A stretch of 64,000 nt of DNA from Capronia americana. Taxonomy: Eukaryota > Ascomycota > Eurotiomycetes > Chaetothyriales > Herpotrichiellaceae. The notes below the pieces were generated by a model. The model made no database searches. It was not told the origin of the DNA and was given only the letters and a program-made list of their open reading frames with translations. The translations under genes were made by a program, and so were the position numbers. The stretch is from assembly GCA_016110215.1 (NCBI GenBank), contig JADWQD010000018.1:124001-188000 (forward strand). The letters run 5' to 3'. Position 1 is the first letter of the stretch, and each line of letters begins with the position of its first letter. Positions 31,950 through 42,879 of the stretch are shown here, piece by piece.

Positions 31950-34184
31950 ATGTCCTCAGGCGGACAATGGCCTCCAGTCTCACCTCATGCGGCGTTGCTG
32001 AGTTCTCCAAGCGGTCGCAAGAAGTACGAAGCCTATAAGAATGGTACATCGCCAATGCAGCGATCCGCAACAACCCCTAGCCTGGTGGACCGACTGCGAG
32101 CTGCACGGACGGACAATGATTTCCCCCCACAACACGACAGTCCCGATGATGAAGAGGATGAAGAGACACTACAGCTGAAACTAGCAGCGATCGAGGCGAA
32201 GTTGAAGTTGAAGAAGTTGCAAAAAGACAAAGCTCGCGCTGCAACACCGGGCAGGGACTCCTCTAGGCCGAGTTCAATTGCCCCTCAAGTTGAGGTCAAC
32301 GCCTCGCCTACAAAACGAATACAGGCCGCACTTCCGAAGTCACCTTCTCGTGTCCTCCTGGGTATTGATAAAGGGATACGAGGTGCCGACATCTCGCTCA
32401 AAAGAGCCAGTACCGTTACGGGAAGTCGTGCTAAGGTCAACTCAGCGACTGCCAACGCCGATCGGCCTACCTCCCGGTCATCAGCATTCAACTCGGCTCG
32501 CTCCGCAACTTCTTCCAGAACGACCACCAGCGTTGGAAGCAGGAAGACATTTAGTGAGCGTATGACCGAGGCTCGAGAACGAGAAGCCACAATTGAACAG
32601 CGCCGCGCAGCAATAATCCAGAATCGCAGCAAGGGTTTCGCTTTGGATCAAGACGAGCTCGCCGGCTATCGAAAAGCGGCAGAAGAGAACCGTAGGCGGG
32701 AGGCCTCGAAATCGCCCACGCGACAATACTTCGAATACAGCCGCGATGAAGTGCTCAACGCTGCAGCAGAAGCTCACCGCGGCACTCGACACCTTAAGAA
32801 GAGTCGAACCATGCCTGACCTTCGAGCTTCTCCTTCAAAAGACATGGGACAACCTCCGAGTAGCGACGGAGACGCCAACTTATACGAAGGCTTCTCCGGC
32901 TTGCATCTAACCTCGCGGGTCCTTCCGCATTCCTTCCTCAGACGTACCCTCCCCACCGAGACATTCACTGTCTACCGTATCCCGGACCTCCTCAAGAACG
33001 TGAAATCGCCCGACTACGAACTCCCCGAAACGGTAGGCGACTATGTGATTTTCGGCGTCATCGCCTCCAAATCCTCCCCAATGGACCACAGGGCGAACCG
33101 GAATCAAAACAAGAGCGACAAATCTACCGTCGGCACAAAAGACTGGGAGAAGCAATGGGAGGACGGCTCGCACAACAGCCGCCGCTTCATGGCCATCACC
33201 CTCACAGACTTGACCTGGACAATTGACCTGTATTTATTCGGGACCGCGCTGCCTCGCTACCACCGCCTCACGCCCGGCACGGTGGTAGCGATCCTCAACC
33301 CGGGCCTAATGCCGCCCAAGCCCGGCAAATCCGACACGGGGGCATTCTCCCTGACTCTGTCCGACGACAGCGACACCGTCCTCGAGATCGGACACGCACG
33401 AGACCTGGGCTACTGCAAAACGCTGAAGAAGGACGGCAAAGAATGCGGCACCTGGGTCAATGCCGCGAAGACGGATATCTGTGAGTGGCATTTGAATGCA
33501 GAGATCCAGCGAACCAAGGCGGCCAGGATGGGCGTCAACACCGGCGCGAACGGGTTCGGAAAATGGGATAATCGGCCAAAGACGAGGAATGAAGATGGTG
33601 CTGCCCGAAGGGGTCTGCTAAGCAGAGATGGGAGAAAGTATGACCGCGAGACGGGCGCACATTATTACATCGCCAGTACGGGGCCGAAGGGTCCCGCCGC
33701 TGCAACCCGTGGAGCTGGTGGTGCCGGCCGCACGGACGATCCGTTTATCCATGCTGTCGAGGGAGAAATGTCCCGCCCAAGCGACCGAGATGCCCGACTG
33801 AGGAAACATCTGGCCGCCCAAGCCAAAGAGAGGGAGATTGCCGAAAAGCTAGGCTCGAGAGAACACGGCGGGTTCGGCTTCGACAGTGCTGGCGCCGAGT
33901 ATCTGCGTCGCAAAGCGAAACTCAGGGATAAAGGAACTGGGCACGGTCTGGACGACGCCTCGGGTAGAGACTCTGCTGGCATTGCGAACTCCATCCTCTC
34001 CGGTGGAAGTACTACGAATGAGAATCGAAAGCGCACTGCAGCAGATGTCCGCCTGTCACCGGTCAAGAAAACTCGTTTCGTCACATCGAAGGGCATCAGG
34101 GAGGCTGGAAGGGAAAGTCTGGGCGCACCAGGCCAGGCAGTAACTCACGCTAGTGACAGTGAGGACGAGTTAGAGATTGTATGA
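31950..34184 (+). CDS. MCM10: DNA replication factor Mcm10
   Basis: This 744-residue protein is needed to activate the CMG helicase and load polymerase alpha at replication forks. After a Ser/Pro-rich and basic N-terminus with a coiled-coil stretch (LQLKLAAIEAKLKLKKLQKD), the OB-fold part lies at about 350-480 (including ETVGDYVIFGVIASK and LTDLTWTIDLYLFG). The Mcm10 zinc finger follows at about 488-516: CKTLKKDGKECGTWV then DICEWHL, a CCCH pattern. After it comes IQRTKAARMGVNTG. The tail has basic and acidic stretches ending DSEDELEIV. The frame is open upstream but only from a TTG; the first ATG (MSSGGQWPP) is used. A short upstream exon cannot be excluded. Confidence 0.94.
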   Translation: MSSGGQWPPVSPHAALLSSPSGRKKYEAYKNGTSPMQRSATTPSLVDRLRAARTDNDFPPQHDSPDDEEDEETLQLKLAAIEAKLKLKKLQKDKARAATPGRDSSRPSSIAPQVEVNASPTKRIQAALPKSPSRVLLGIDKGIRGADISLKRASTVTGSRAKVNSATANADRPTSRSSAFNSARSATSSRTTTSVGSRKTFSERMTEAREREATIEQRRAAIIQNRSKGFALDQDELAGYRKAAEENRRREASKSPTRQYFEYSRDEVLNAAAEAHRGTRHLKKSRTMPDLRASPSKDMGQPPSSDGDANLYEGFSGLHLTSRVLPHSFLRRTLPTETFTVYRIPDLLKNVKSPDYELPETVGDYVIFGVIASKSSPMDHRANRNQNKSDKSTVGTKDWEKQWEDGSHNSRRFMAITLTDLTWTIDLYLFGTALPRYHRLTPGTVVAILNPGLMPPKPGKSDTGAFSLTLSDDSDTVLEIGHARDLGYCKTLKKDGKECGTWVNAAKTDICEWHLNAEIQRTKAARMGVNTGANGFGKWDNRPKTRNEDGAARRGLLSRDGRKYDRETGAHYYIASTGPKGPAAATRGAGGAGRTDDPFIHAVEGEMSRPSDRDARLRKHLAAQAKEREIAEKLGSREHGGFGFDSAGAEYLRRKAKLRDKGTGHGLDDASGRDSAGIANSILSGGSTTNENRKRTAADVRLSPVKKTRFVTSKGIREAGRESLGAPGQAVTHASDSEDELEIV

Positions 34185-34429
34185 GCATCAGTTAGTTGAA
34201 TATGAAATCACGAATTCGGCTATCCTGGGTCAATACGCAGGTTCACAAGCGTATCGCCTGTGCTGTCCAGTACAATGAGCATCGTGCTGCTGAGACATTT
34301 CTCCACGAAGTGATTCAACCATCCGAGATCGAAACAATTTGGACCTCACAATCTCGCCTTCAGCTCTCTCTTCTTTCTGAATGGGTTTCCACCGAAGTAG
34401 TCAGGGGACCGTCTGTGGCTGTGACGGAA
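34185..34429. other. Convergent 3' flanks of MCM10 and dynamin gene
   Basis: This 245-bp gap holds both 3' ends. Nothing else is seen. Confidence 0.5.
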
Positions 34430-36770
34430 TCATGCCAGACGCCCGTCCCAGTCAGTAGACTCCTCTGTTGGCCCGAAGTCGAAATCGATGCCATCTAGAG
34501 CACTATCAGCGGCGACCTGACCATGAGCAGTGTCATTTGATTCGAAGTCTGAATGTTGTTAGTGCGATCCAAGGCACACACTCCAGGACTTTTGCGTCGC
34601 TTGCTTACCTGCGCTCGTGAAGGTTTTCAGGCGTTGCAAAGTGGTCGTGGTCTCTTGGAGCACCTTCAGCTTCTTGCCAAGTTCTGCACGTTCGGTAAGG
34701 GATTCGGCAGATTCGCCCGCGATCTTGGTAATAGTCGCGTCGTCCAGTCCCATTACAGTCTCCGGCGTGAGGATCTTCGGTAAAGGTTCAAGAAGACATG
34801 CCTCAATAGCGTACACCCCGAAAGCATCAACGACAGATTTGAGCGCAACCTTGAACTGTCAGTACTCTTCTTTTCATGAACATTGGTGACCTTACCTTGT
34901 AGTAAGCTTCCATGGCATTTATGGCGTCGATACAAGCGAACTTTTCCATGTCCAGCTCTGTTTTAGGCGCCAGAACGTCAAGGATTTGGCGAGGAGCCAC
35001 ATTGACGTTAACCTTGAGGTCGAGATGTCCGTCCTTCGCACTGTTGCCGTGGAAGAACTTCAGGAGCTTTTCGCCCATCGCCGTTCGAGCTTGATCTTGT
35101 CGCTTCTTCTGGAGATTTTCTGTGAAGTAGTGATTGAATGTCAGAGGATGGCCGCGTGTATGTGGCCGGAGCACTTCATTGACTTTGATGTGCAAGGCAG
35201 TTGCGATGGGCTCCAAATTCGGCCTGACGACATGACGAAGAATTCGCTCTCTTGTCACGGAGTCGGCAACGTGCTCGAGGACGAGATTGACCGTCGCTCT
35301 GGCGGCCTGATTGAGCACCTTCTCGGTGTCGTGGAAGATCTGTTGCCATGGCTTCGACTGGTCGAAGAAGAGGTCCCCAATAATAGATGGGTTGAAGATA
35401 CCAGGGAGTTCGCGACCACGGTTCCGACGCATTCGCAATCTGACAGAGTCAATGAAGTCTTCTCTCAACACCAGTTGTGGCCCGTTGGGCTGTTGTCTCT
35501 CCTGGTGTTGAGCAGACACGATCTGCTGAGCATGGCCTTCGCGCCGCATCTTCTCCGCAAATCTATCCATGGCGCACGAAACCACCGCACGAAGTCGTTT
35601 GGCGTAACCCTCCTTCGTGTCCGGGTCGCTAAAGAAGCCGTCGACGTACACGCCTTCGACCGCTGCCGTCATCAAACTCAGGAAAGTCTGGCTGACCTTT
35701 AGCAGATACATGCGCTGGTCAGAAATGGTCCCGCGAGAAGCCCCAAGAGCACGCAGTCGTTCTTGGCAGGCCTGCAATTCAATTTCTACATCTCGCACCA
35801 GACTTGGGAGCTCGGCAAGAATCTGGCCAAGAAGGACACGGCTAAGGCGTGGTCGCAGTGTTTCAATGCCAAGTTGATTGCTCGGAAGTGCCGAGGACCA
35901 GACACGAGACTGAAAGAACTCTCTCTCTGCGGCATCCCGTTCTTCTGAGGTCGTGTCTTTTGTGTCGTAGTCCCGATTCTTAAGCACATGCCACCCCAGC
36001 TTGAAACGGATGTTCTCATTCTTTGCCAGCTTCACGAAGAGTGCCTCGCTGTCAGAGCCCGCGTGCAATGTGTCTGGCTTTGTGATGATTCCAAGCGTTC
36101 GTTGGCCTTCAGGATCAGTTTCCCGCGCCAACTTTGTGATAACCTGCATGACCAGGTCACTCTTCGCTGACACAACTGCCAAAATGATGCTTCTCTTGTT
36201 CTCCATGTACGACTTGACCAGTGATTGTACCAGTGAAGCATCGTCATCAGACTGCGACTGATCACTAGCCCAGAAGATGCCCGGGAGATCAACGAGAGTG
36301 AGGTTCGCCTGAGTAGGGCCGGAAAGCTCGACTCTCAATATGTCTTTGGAGAAGACCGCGCTGTGATTATCCAGGCCCATAGCTTTCTCGGCAGATCTGA
36401 CAATAGCGGAGAATTCGGAAACGGAGGTTGATGGTGGAACGAATTTGGCAAGTTGTGCTGCTTCATCTTCGCTGCGGTCTGGACTTGGGTTGATTGTGAC
36501 CACCACGCTCGGAGCAGGATTTCGTCGGAGGATGAGTTCGGTTGCAAATCGCGTGCAAAGGTTGTCTTTCGTAGGGAAGCGCAGTCCGGATATTGCTTCG
36601 AGTACAGAGGATTTGCCAGAACTTTGGTCGCCACATACTATGACCTGAGGCAGATCGACATAGCTGCTGATTCCCTGAGACCGGAGGGTGTCAATGATGT
36701 TGAGGACCTCCTCGTGTTCGGCAGTTTGGAGGTTGGGATGTGCCATTTTGGAAGGCTTCAGTTCATCCAT
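34430..36770 (-). CDS. Dynamin-family large GTPase with GED
   Basis: Three exons on the minus strand, 36770-34896, 34855-34609 and 34548-34430, give 746 residues. The GTPase domain has G1 GDQSSGKSS (47-55), the switch-I Thr in CTRFATE, G3 DLPG (161-164) and G4 TKPD (230-233). A middle/stalk region follows. The GTPase effector domain begins near MEAYYKFKVALKSVVDAFGVYAIEACLL and needs the splice at 34896/34855. The last exon adds an acidic tail ending in WDGRLA. There is no pleckstrin-homology domain and no mitochondrial presequence, so it resembles the Mx/Vps1-like fungal dynamins of unknown role rather than Mgm1. The most upstream codon in the frame is a TTG; the ATG before DELKPSK is used. 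Confidence 0.92.
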
Positions 36771-37379
36771 GGTGGGTGCAAAAGCCAACTGTAGAGAGGA
36801 TTGAAGCAGTAAGGTTAAGAGAGATTGAAAGATGAGTGAAGTTTGGGAGAACGACGTTTTGTACTCAACATGGGGTGCGGCAGAGCAATGTTTGCTGCCG
36901 TCATTTCTGAACCGGATGCTAAGTTAACAACACATGCCTCAATAGGCGGTGAGGGCATACTGTGACCTTTGTCCAAGGCCTTCATTTACGACTGCAGGCA
37001 TGTCCCAATGCAAGGTGCCACTCAACATGACCTTTGTTCCCTCCCAGGAGGGAGGCAGGCTTGCCAGGCACGGAGCGATGCCATCCCCTCGCCGCCCTCT
37101 GCATAATGAAGCTTTCCATTGTGGAGCTCGTACACGGTGGCCGTCTCGTCTACGCGGCAAGAGCGCATGATTCGAGCGTCGATGAAAGAAATGAATGCCG
37201 CGTGGTGGTATGATTAACTTTGGTATGCGGAGTGAATGATGACAGATTCAAGGGCCAAGAACACTCGCCAAGACTGATGTGAGAGGCGTAGGAAGGTCGA
37301 AGCAGGCTCGTGTGTTGGCTTCGCTGCAAGACTAAAGGGTGATTCGATTACTATTATGACAAAGGCAACACAGGGATAT
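36771..37379. other. Intergenic: dynamin-gene promoter, permease 3' flank
   Basis: About 600 bp with the promoter of the dynamin gene. No credible coding frame or repeat was seen. Confidence 0.5.
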
Positions 37380-39239
37380 CTAGCACACTGTCTTCCAAAT
37401 CTTCTTCCACCATGGCCAGGCCTTCTGGATCCTCCGCTCCTCCTCCAGGATCTCTTGGAGATTCTCAATCTCTCGCCGACCGCTTGTGATATCAATCTCG
37501 CCAGTGCTCCTTATCTTAGTCCTATACCACAACTTGTACCCGACGTACATTGCAATAACAATCGGGGCAGCAAGGTAGACTTCAAAGAACCCCTTGACAA
37601 GCTCGGAGGCAGACATCTCAGCATAGCCGACAGGAGCGAAGCCAGTCCAAAACTGCGCAACAAGAATCAGGCAATTCATGATCAGGCCAATCCAGGAGCC
37701 ATAGACGGTAGCTTGTGATTTGAAAGCGAGTTCGTCCAAGGTGTGGCCAGCCATTCGCCAGGCACTCCGGAAGCGAATATGGCATAGGCAGATCGTTCCC
37801 CAGGTGAAGATGGCAGCCAGGCCACTGATTGCGATCATCCAGTTGAAGGCTTCCGTGGTCGTGTCCGGTCCAGCTGCAACGATGTAACACAAAAATCCAA
37901 GAAGTGACGAGACAATGATAGCAACCAGGGGACGGCCCTCGCGGTCAACGTAGCCTAAAATCTTTGGTGCCTGACCCATATCCGCAAGCGCAGCTAGTGT
38001 ACGGCTTGCACCGTAAACTGACGAATTCCCGACCGAGAGGACGGCAATCAGGATGACGACATTCATGATCGAGGGAACGGCATCAATGCCAGCATTGCGT
38101 ACCGCAATGACGAATGGCGAAGCGTTGGCATCGGCTGAAGAACTCCCGTTGAGCAGCATCGGATCGTTATAGGGGACGAGGACGCCGACGACGGTGAGTG
38201 ATACCATGTAGAAGAGAGCGATTCGCCAGAAGACCTGCTTTACGGCGGTAGGCAGCGCGAGACGTGGGTTCTCGGTCTCAGCAGCGGCAAGACCGACCAA
38301 TTCGGTCCCACTGAATGAGAACGCGGCAGTCACAAAGACTGAACAGAGGCCTTTGAACCCATGGTTCTGATGAACTGTCAGTGGCTAGAAGAACAATGAG
38401 AAGGCCACAAGAACTCACGAATGCTCCCGGTTCGTACCAGTAATGTGCTCCGATATATCCTTGGCTCCCAACCCCACCTGTGTTGATAATAATGCCGAGA
38501 ATCACGAAGCCAATTACAGCGAGGACTTTGATGATCGAGAAGACGAACTCGGCCTCGCCATAGCCTCTGACGCCGAAGAAGTTAATGAGGATGATAGCCA
38601 CCAGGAAAATCGTGACCCAAGCGGCTCCGTTAGTGTCTCGAGTGCCAGGCCAAAATTCGAGAGTGAGCGATGCGGCAACGATTTCAAGCGGGAGCGTAAC
38701 GATCCATTGCAGCGCGTAGCTGAAAAAATGGTTAGTCTCCAAGTTTCATGCCAAGTCTCAGACACTCACTTCCAGCCCATGGCAAATCCCCAAGCCTCGT
38801 CCACGAATCGACTGGCATAGACAGAGAATGCTCCAGCGACAGGATATTGTACTGCGAGTTCGCCGAGAGCATGAGTGGTGCAGTACAACATCAAGCCGAT
38901 CAGGCCATATGCAAGGACCAGTGACGCTGGGCCACCGTTGGCGAGGGCGGAGCCAGAACCAACGAATAAACCAGTTCCAATGGAACCTCCAATGGCAATC
39001 ATTTGCAGATGTCGTTGCTTCAACTTCATGGCCAAGGCTGGCTCGGCGGGAGGTTGATCCTTCAGGATCCGGCCATTTGCGTCGATGGCTTGAGCTGTGA
39101 CGCGAGCATTGGGGTTCCGTTTGAAGCCGTCCACGAAGCGACCGACAGCGGTAGAAGCTCGCGGGAACTCAACCTTGCCCTGGGACACGTCGGAGCTCCC
39201 ACTAGGGCTAGCCGCCCTCGCTTCAAGGTCTTTTTCCAT
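37380..39239 (-). CDS. Amino-acid permease (YAT/APC family)
   Basis: Three exons on the minus strand, 39239-38770, 38719-38419 and 38366-37380, give 585 residues. After a soluble N-terminus of about 75 residues, the signature LKQRHLQMIAIGGSIGTGLFVGSG opens TM1. Then come about eleven further membrane spans, including GWNYALQWIVTLPLEIVAAS (assembled across the first intron) and FSFSGTELVGLAAAE. This is the fungal Gap1/Dip5 type of proton-coupled plasma-membrane amino-acid importer. Cytosolic lysines in both termini would suit ubiquitin-dependent endocytosis. The frame is open upstream to 39311, but the ATG at 39239 (MEKDLEARAAS) gives the expected N-terminus. The substrate range cannot be read from sequence. 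Confidence 0.94.
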
Positions 39240-40577
39240 TATGGATGTTTGTCTGAGCGGTGGAAGAGACACTCTCCTGAGGCAATGTGTCTGGGAGTTG
39301 AGGACAAGCACGCAACAGCAGGGCAGGCATAGTTCTGAAATAGAAGTCTAGCAGTGGGGCTTCGAGTGGGCGTCGGCAAGATGCGATGGCCCTTGACGGC
39401 GAGTCACGAATGGGAGCCAGTGAGATCGATCGATGTTAGCGGAGTATGTGAAAAAAATCTGTCAACTGGTAAAAGACGCATGAGGAAATACCGGGGGGTT
39501 GTCATGCAAGGCTACCTTCACTGGGACTGCTACGTTGAGGGTACCCAACCTTAGATAAGCGCAAAGATTGTGGTGTGCATGGCGTTCTGGACGGCTACTT
39601 GGCTGTGGCAATAACAAATTGAAGAGGGGAGCCCATCTTTGCCGTCAGCCTCATGGTCGAACTCGCCGAGGTGGAGCTGTCGATTATTGACGAAAGGGCG
39701 TGAGGTTGCAATGGATCGGTCCAATGTTGATCATATACCCGACGTACCGGGAACACTCCGTGGACAATTTGCCTATTCACTAAATACAACATACATTACG
39801 GAGAGGTGAGACCCTCGTCGAGTTGTGCACGGCAAAGCTCACCCAAAGCTGAGTCTCGTCGATCGATGAGCGAATTCTTGTGCAGCTGAAAAAAATTTCA
39901 GATGCATGCGCCAAGGCGAGGCTGCGACGGAGAAACGGCGGCTTTCGGAACGGAAAAACTCTGCTCCTCGAAAACGAATTTTCTGGCTTCAGCCTCGAGG
40001 ATTGCGAGCTGTCGAGCTGCCCATGCCGCCCCGGAAGATGAGCCTCATCTGTACAGGACCATCGAATCGCAGAGATGCTGTGCTCGATGGTATACAGTTA
40101 ATGAGTAGACTCGATCACCCCAGTTGCAGCAGAAGAAGGCTTCGGCCGCATGAATCCTCCTGGCCATCATAGTTTGATCTTCCCTCTCAGCGGACGAGGC
40201 CATGTGCTTCTCCGCGTTGGGTCAGTGGGGACACCTCATTGTACCTTCCCTCCTCAGATGCTGAAGTGACTAACGCTATGAACTCATTGTTGCTGCCATG
40301 TATACCTTGACCGCCGCGGAAAACCAGAATGCTTTGGACTGGGTGCCAGGCAGAGCAGGCAGCAACGGGATATTGACCAATCAACGCCGAGAAGGTTGCA
40401 GCGAAAGGGGTTTCGCATCGTATCGCATACGAAGCATTCAAAGAGCACGGCAAGCTTGGTTCCTCCAATGCCATATATTTCCCACATCGCCAAACATCTC
40501 TCCTCGAGCAGCGTCTTCTTTGATTGATCATTTGCCACTGCTTACGCTGTCTGTCTGAGACAACCATCACCACAAAC
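39240..40577. other. Divergent intergenic: permease and VOC-gene promoters
   Basis: This 1.34-kb region has no recognised gene. Open frames are short and mutually overlapping. Confidence 0.5.
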
Positions 40578-41136
40578 ATGGCAGAAAGCTGGAGTCCACC
40601 GAAGGACGGCACCCCATGCTGGATCAATGTCCTCGCAACCGACGTCCAGCGAGGTAAGCATTGCCGTCAAATGCTAATCGTACTTACGACCAGAACTGAC
40701 GAATGCCCTCTGCTTGTAGCCAAGGCGTTCTATAGCGAAGTCTTCAACTGGTCGTTCAATAGGACAACAACATCCGAAGGGCAACCTCTCGATCCAGCAG
40801 AGATCGCCATGTTCGAAGTCCCGGGGCAGCCTTCTCCCAACGGCGGTATAACACGCGTGAGCGCCTCTGAGTGGGCTAGCTCGCACGGTAAAGGTGGAGT
40901 AGTTCTCTACCTGTACGTGGATGACATCAACCCTTATGAACAGGTAAGCCATCGTCCTCTCTGCTCAAGATTGCTGTAGTTGCTAGTGAGCTGATTGACG
41001 TTGGGTGGCACAGAAAATCGTGGGAGCAGGTGGCAAAAGAATGACAGAGATTATGCCAGAAGGTGACAGAGCTGTCATGCAGCACTTTGAGGACACAGAG
41101 GGCAACTTCCTGGGAATCTATAGCATGAAGAAGTAG
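40578..41136 (+). CDS. VOC/glyoxalase-like small protein
   Basis: Three exons, 40578-40653, 40720-40943 and 41014-41136, give 140 residues. It is a single vicinal-oxygen-chelate domain of two beta-alpha-beta-beta-beta units. The first unit begins CWINVLATDVQRAKAFYSEV, formed across the first splice. The second has VVLYLYVDDINPYEQKIVGAGGK and ends DTEGNFLGIYSM. This is typical of glyoxalase/bleomycin-resistance/dioxygenase-like proteins of unknown substrate. Metal ligands are not obvious: a first-strand His is absent (CWINV), while the last-strand E/N in EGNFLGI is present, so catalysis is uncertain. No targeting signal is visible. Confidence 0.9.
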
Positions 41137-42879
41137 GAGAAATGTGGAGGAGTGACTGAAAGGAAGACAAGGAAGCCTGGAAGCGAGGGGCTGCTTGCCT
41201 CACGCTTGTTGGTCGCGACTTGCCCATACTGAACATAGGGTCGTTGCGTGTCAGCTCAAAAAATATCGCACGATGCGTCCATCAGAAGCCTGTCTTGACA
41301 GTTGTAATCAGTTCTTCCAGCTTGAAGGCTGGAGGAAATTCTGGATAGATCCCGTCATTGTAGATTGGCACATTTCCAGTCTTTCCTCAAAAGTGTAATA
41401 CCGGCCCAGTTAGATGGACACTGAGAGGTGTTTTGATCGACATGTGTGCCATTCCACGAGACCTGCCGCGCCTGCTTGACATCATGGTCATCACTGACGT
41501 ATATATTCGCATATTAGGTGTGTATCGTCTTGCTCAGGGCAACTCCTCGTTTAACTTGCGCTCTTGTCAATGACTGGAGAGAGCTTTGTCCGCTTCGTTT
41601 TGGGGAGTTTGTCACGGACACCTGTAGCTGTCTTCTGGAAGATCAGGCGTAAGGTGCGATCGCGGGACGGGTTGCCATCACCCTGTAGAAGTGAAGAAAG
41701 TCCGCCCTCGGATGGGATGTTGCGTCCTAGCCTACAGGAAAAAGTGACTGGTCGTTGTCAAAGAAGCGAAGGAATCTGTCGTCTGACATTGTGACAGGAG
41801 CCAGGCCATTGGGAGGTATGCTTGAACTGCGTCATTGGCCGAGATTGAATAACACCAAGTGAGGTGCAGGACAGCAAAGTGGCATTGATTGGAGAAGTGA
41901 ACTTCAGGCGCAGGCGGGCGCGGGGCAAAAAGATGCCAAACTTTTTCTTAGCACAAAGCTCGATTCGAGAGGTACGGGGACGAGTTCAGGTCAGTGCGGA
42001 CTGTGCCGGAGAGAGAATAACAATAACAGCCTCAACTCTGCGTCAATTCAGCCACAAACCGTTCTTCGTGCTGCCGACTAACCTGTGCTGGTCACATTGA
42101 TTTCGCTATTAGGGCGATCCCCTCAACCATCTCCATCACGTCGTCACCTTTCTCACTGGGCGCGGCAGGCAATTTCTTCTGAGACTCGGAAGCGAGGCAG
42201 AGTTAGTCCTTGACAAACTTCGCATTTGGCCTCTAGCTGCAGGTCCCGACGGAATGGATGAATTCGAAACTTCCGCGCCTATCATGGGTGGCCCATGGCT
42301 GCATTGAGATGATCCTCCCCTCGCGTGGCAGCTGAGCCTTCCGCAAAATAAGCTGCCCTAGAGGCGTTCTAAGCTTAAAACAGGTGGAAAAGGTGGTGGC
42401 TGTCGCCTGGAAGGCACCAACCACATTGCCGCCCTCCACTGCTTTTCCTCTCTGTCCTCTCTTTCACACCACACCAAAGTACCCAAGTCCACTCGCTTCC
42501 CTATCCGATACCAACCATTCCGCTCCCTCTCGTCTTCTCGCACTCTCTAGACACCGCGATCGTCATTCCTTCATTGCGAAAAGTCGTCAATCCTTCGTCG
42601 CATGATGACATTTGGCAACTGACAGACGGAGAAGCTCCCGAAAGTATCAACACAAACGAGCACCTGTCGCGTCGCAACCGAGTCAACTCGCAGGTACTCG
42701 AGTCAACACTGCTTGCCCAGCACCGCCATTTACCGTCACACATACGCAGGCCACTTCGCTCGATCGCGGTTGATGCCATGAATACATTCTCTACTACCAG
42801 CGAACCCACAATCTTCCTTCGGTCCAACCGTGCATGACCATGAGTCTCGATAGCAGACGTCGACATCCCCGCTGATGCT
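41137..42879. promoter_or_regulatory. Long LTE1 upstream region with pyrimidine tract and uORFs
   Basis: This 1.7-kb region has no recognised gene. A strongly CT-rich tract at about 42430-42545 is typical of a fungal transcription start. Downstream of it lie several ATGs opening short upstream ORFs: 42602-42622, 42773-42781, 42778-42837 and 42834-42875. One more, 42875-42916, overlaps the LTE1 start. Confidence 0.5.

Noticed and set aside
39886..39901. Small hairpin CTGAAA-AAAA-TTTCAG
   Set aside because: Six-base arms in an A-rich stretch arise readily by chance and no gene end is nearby.
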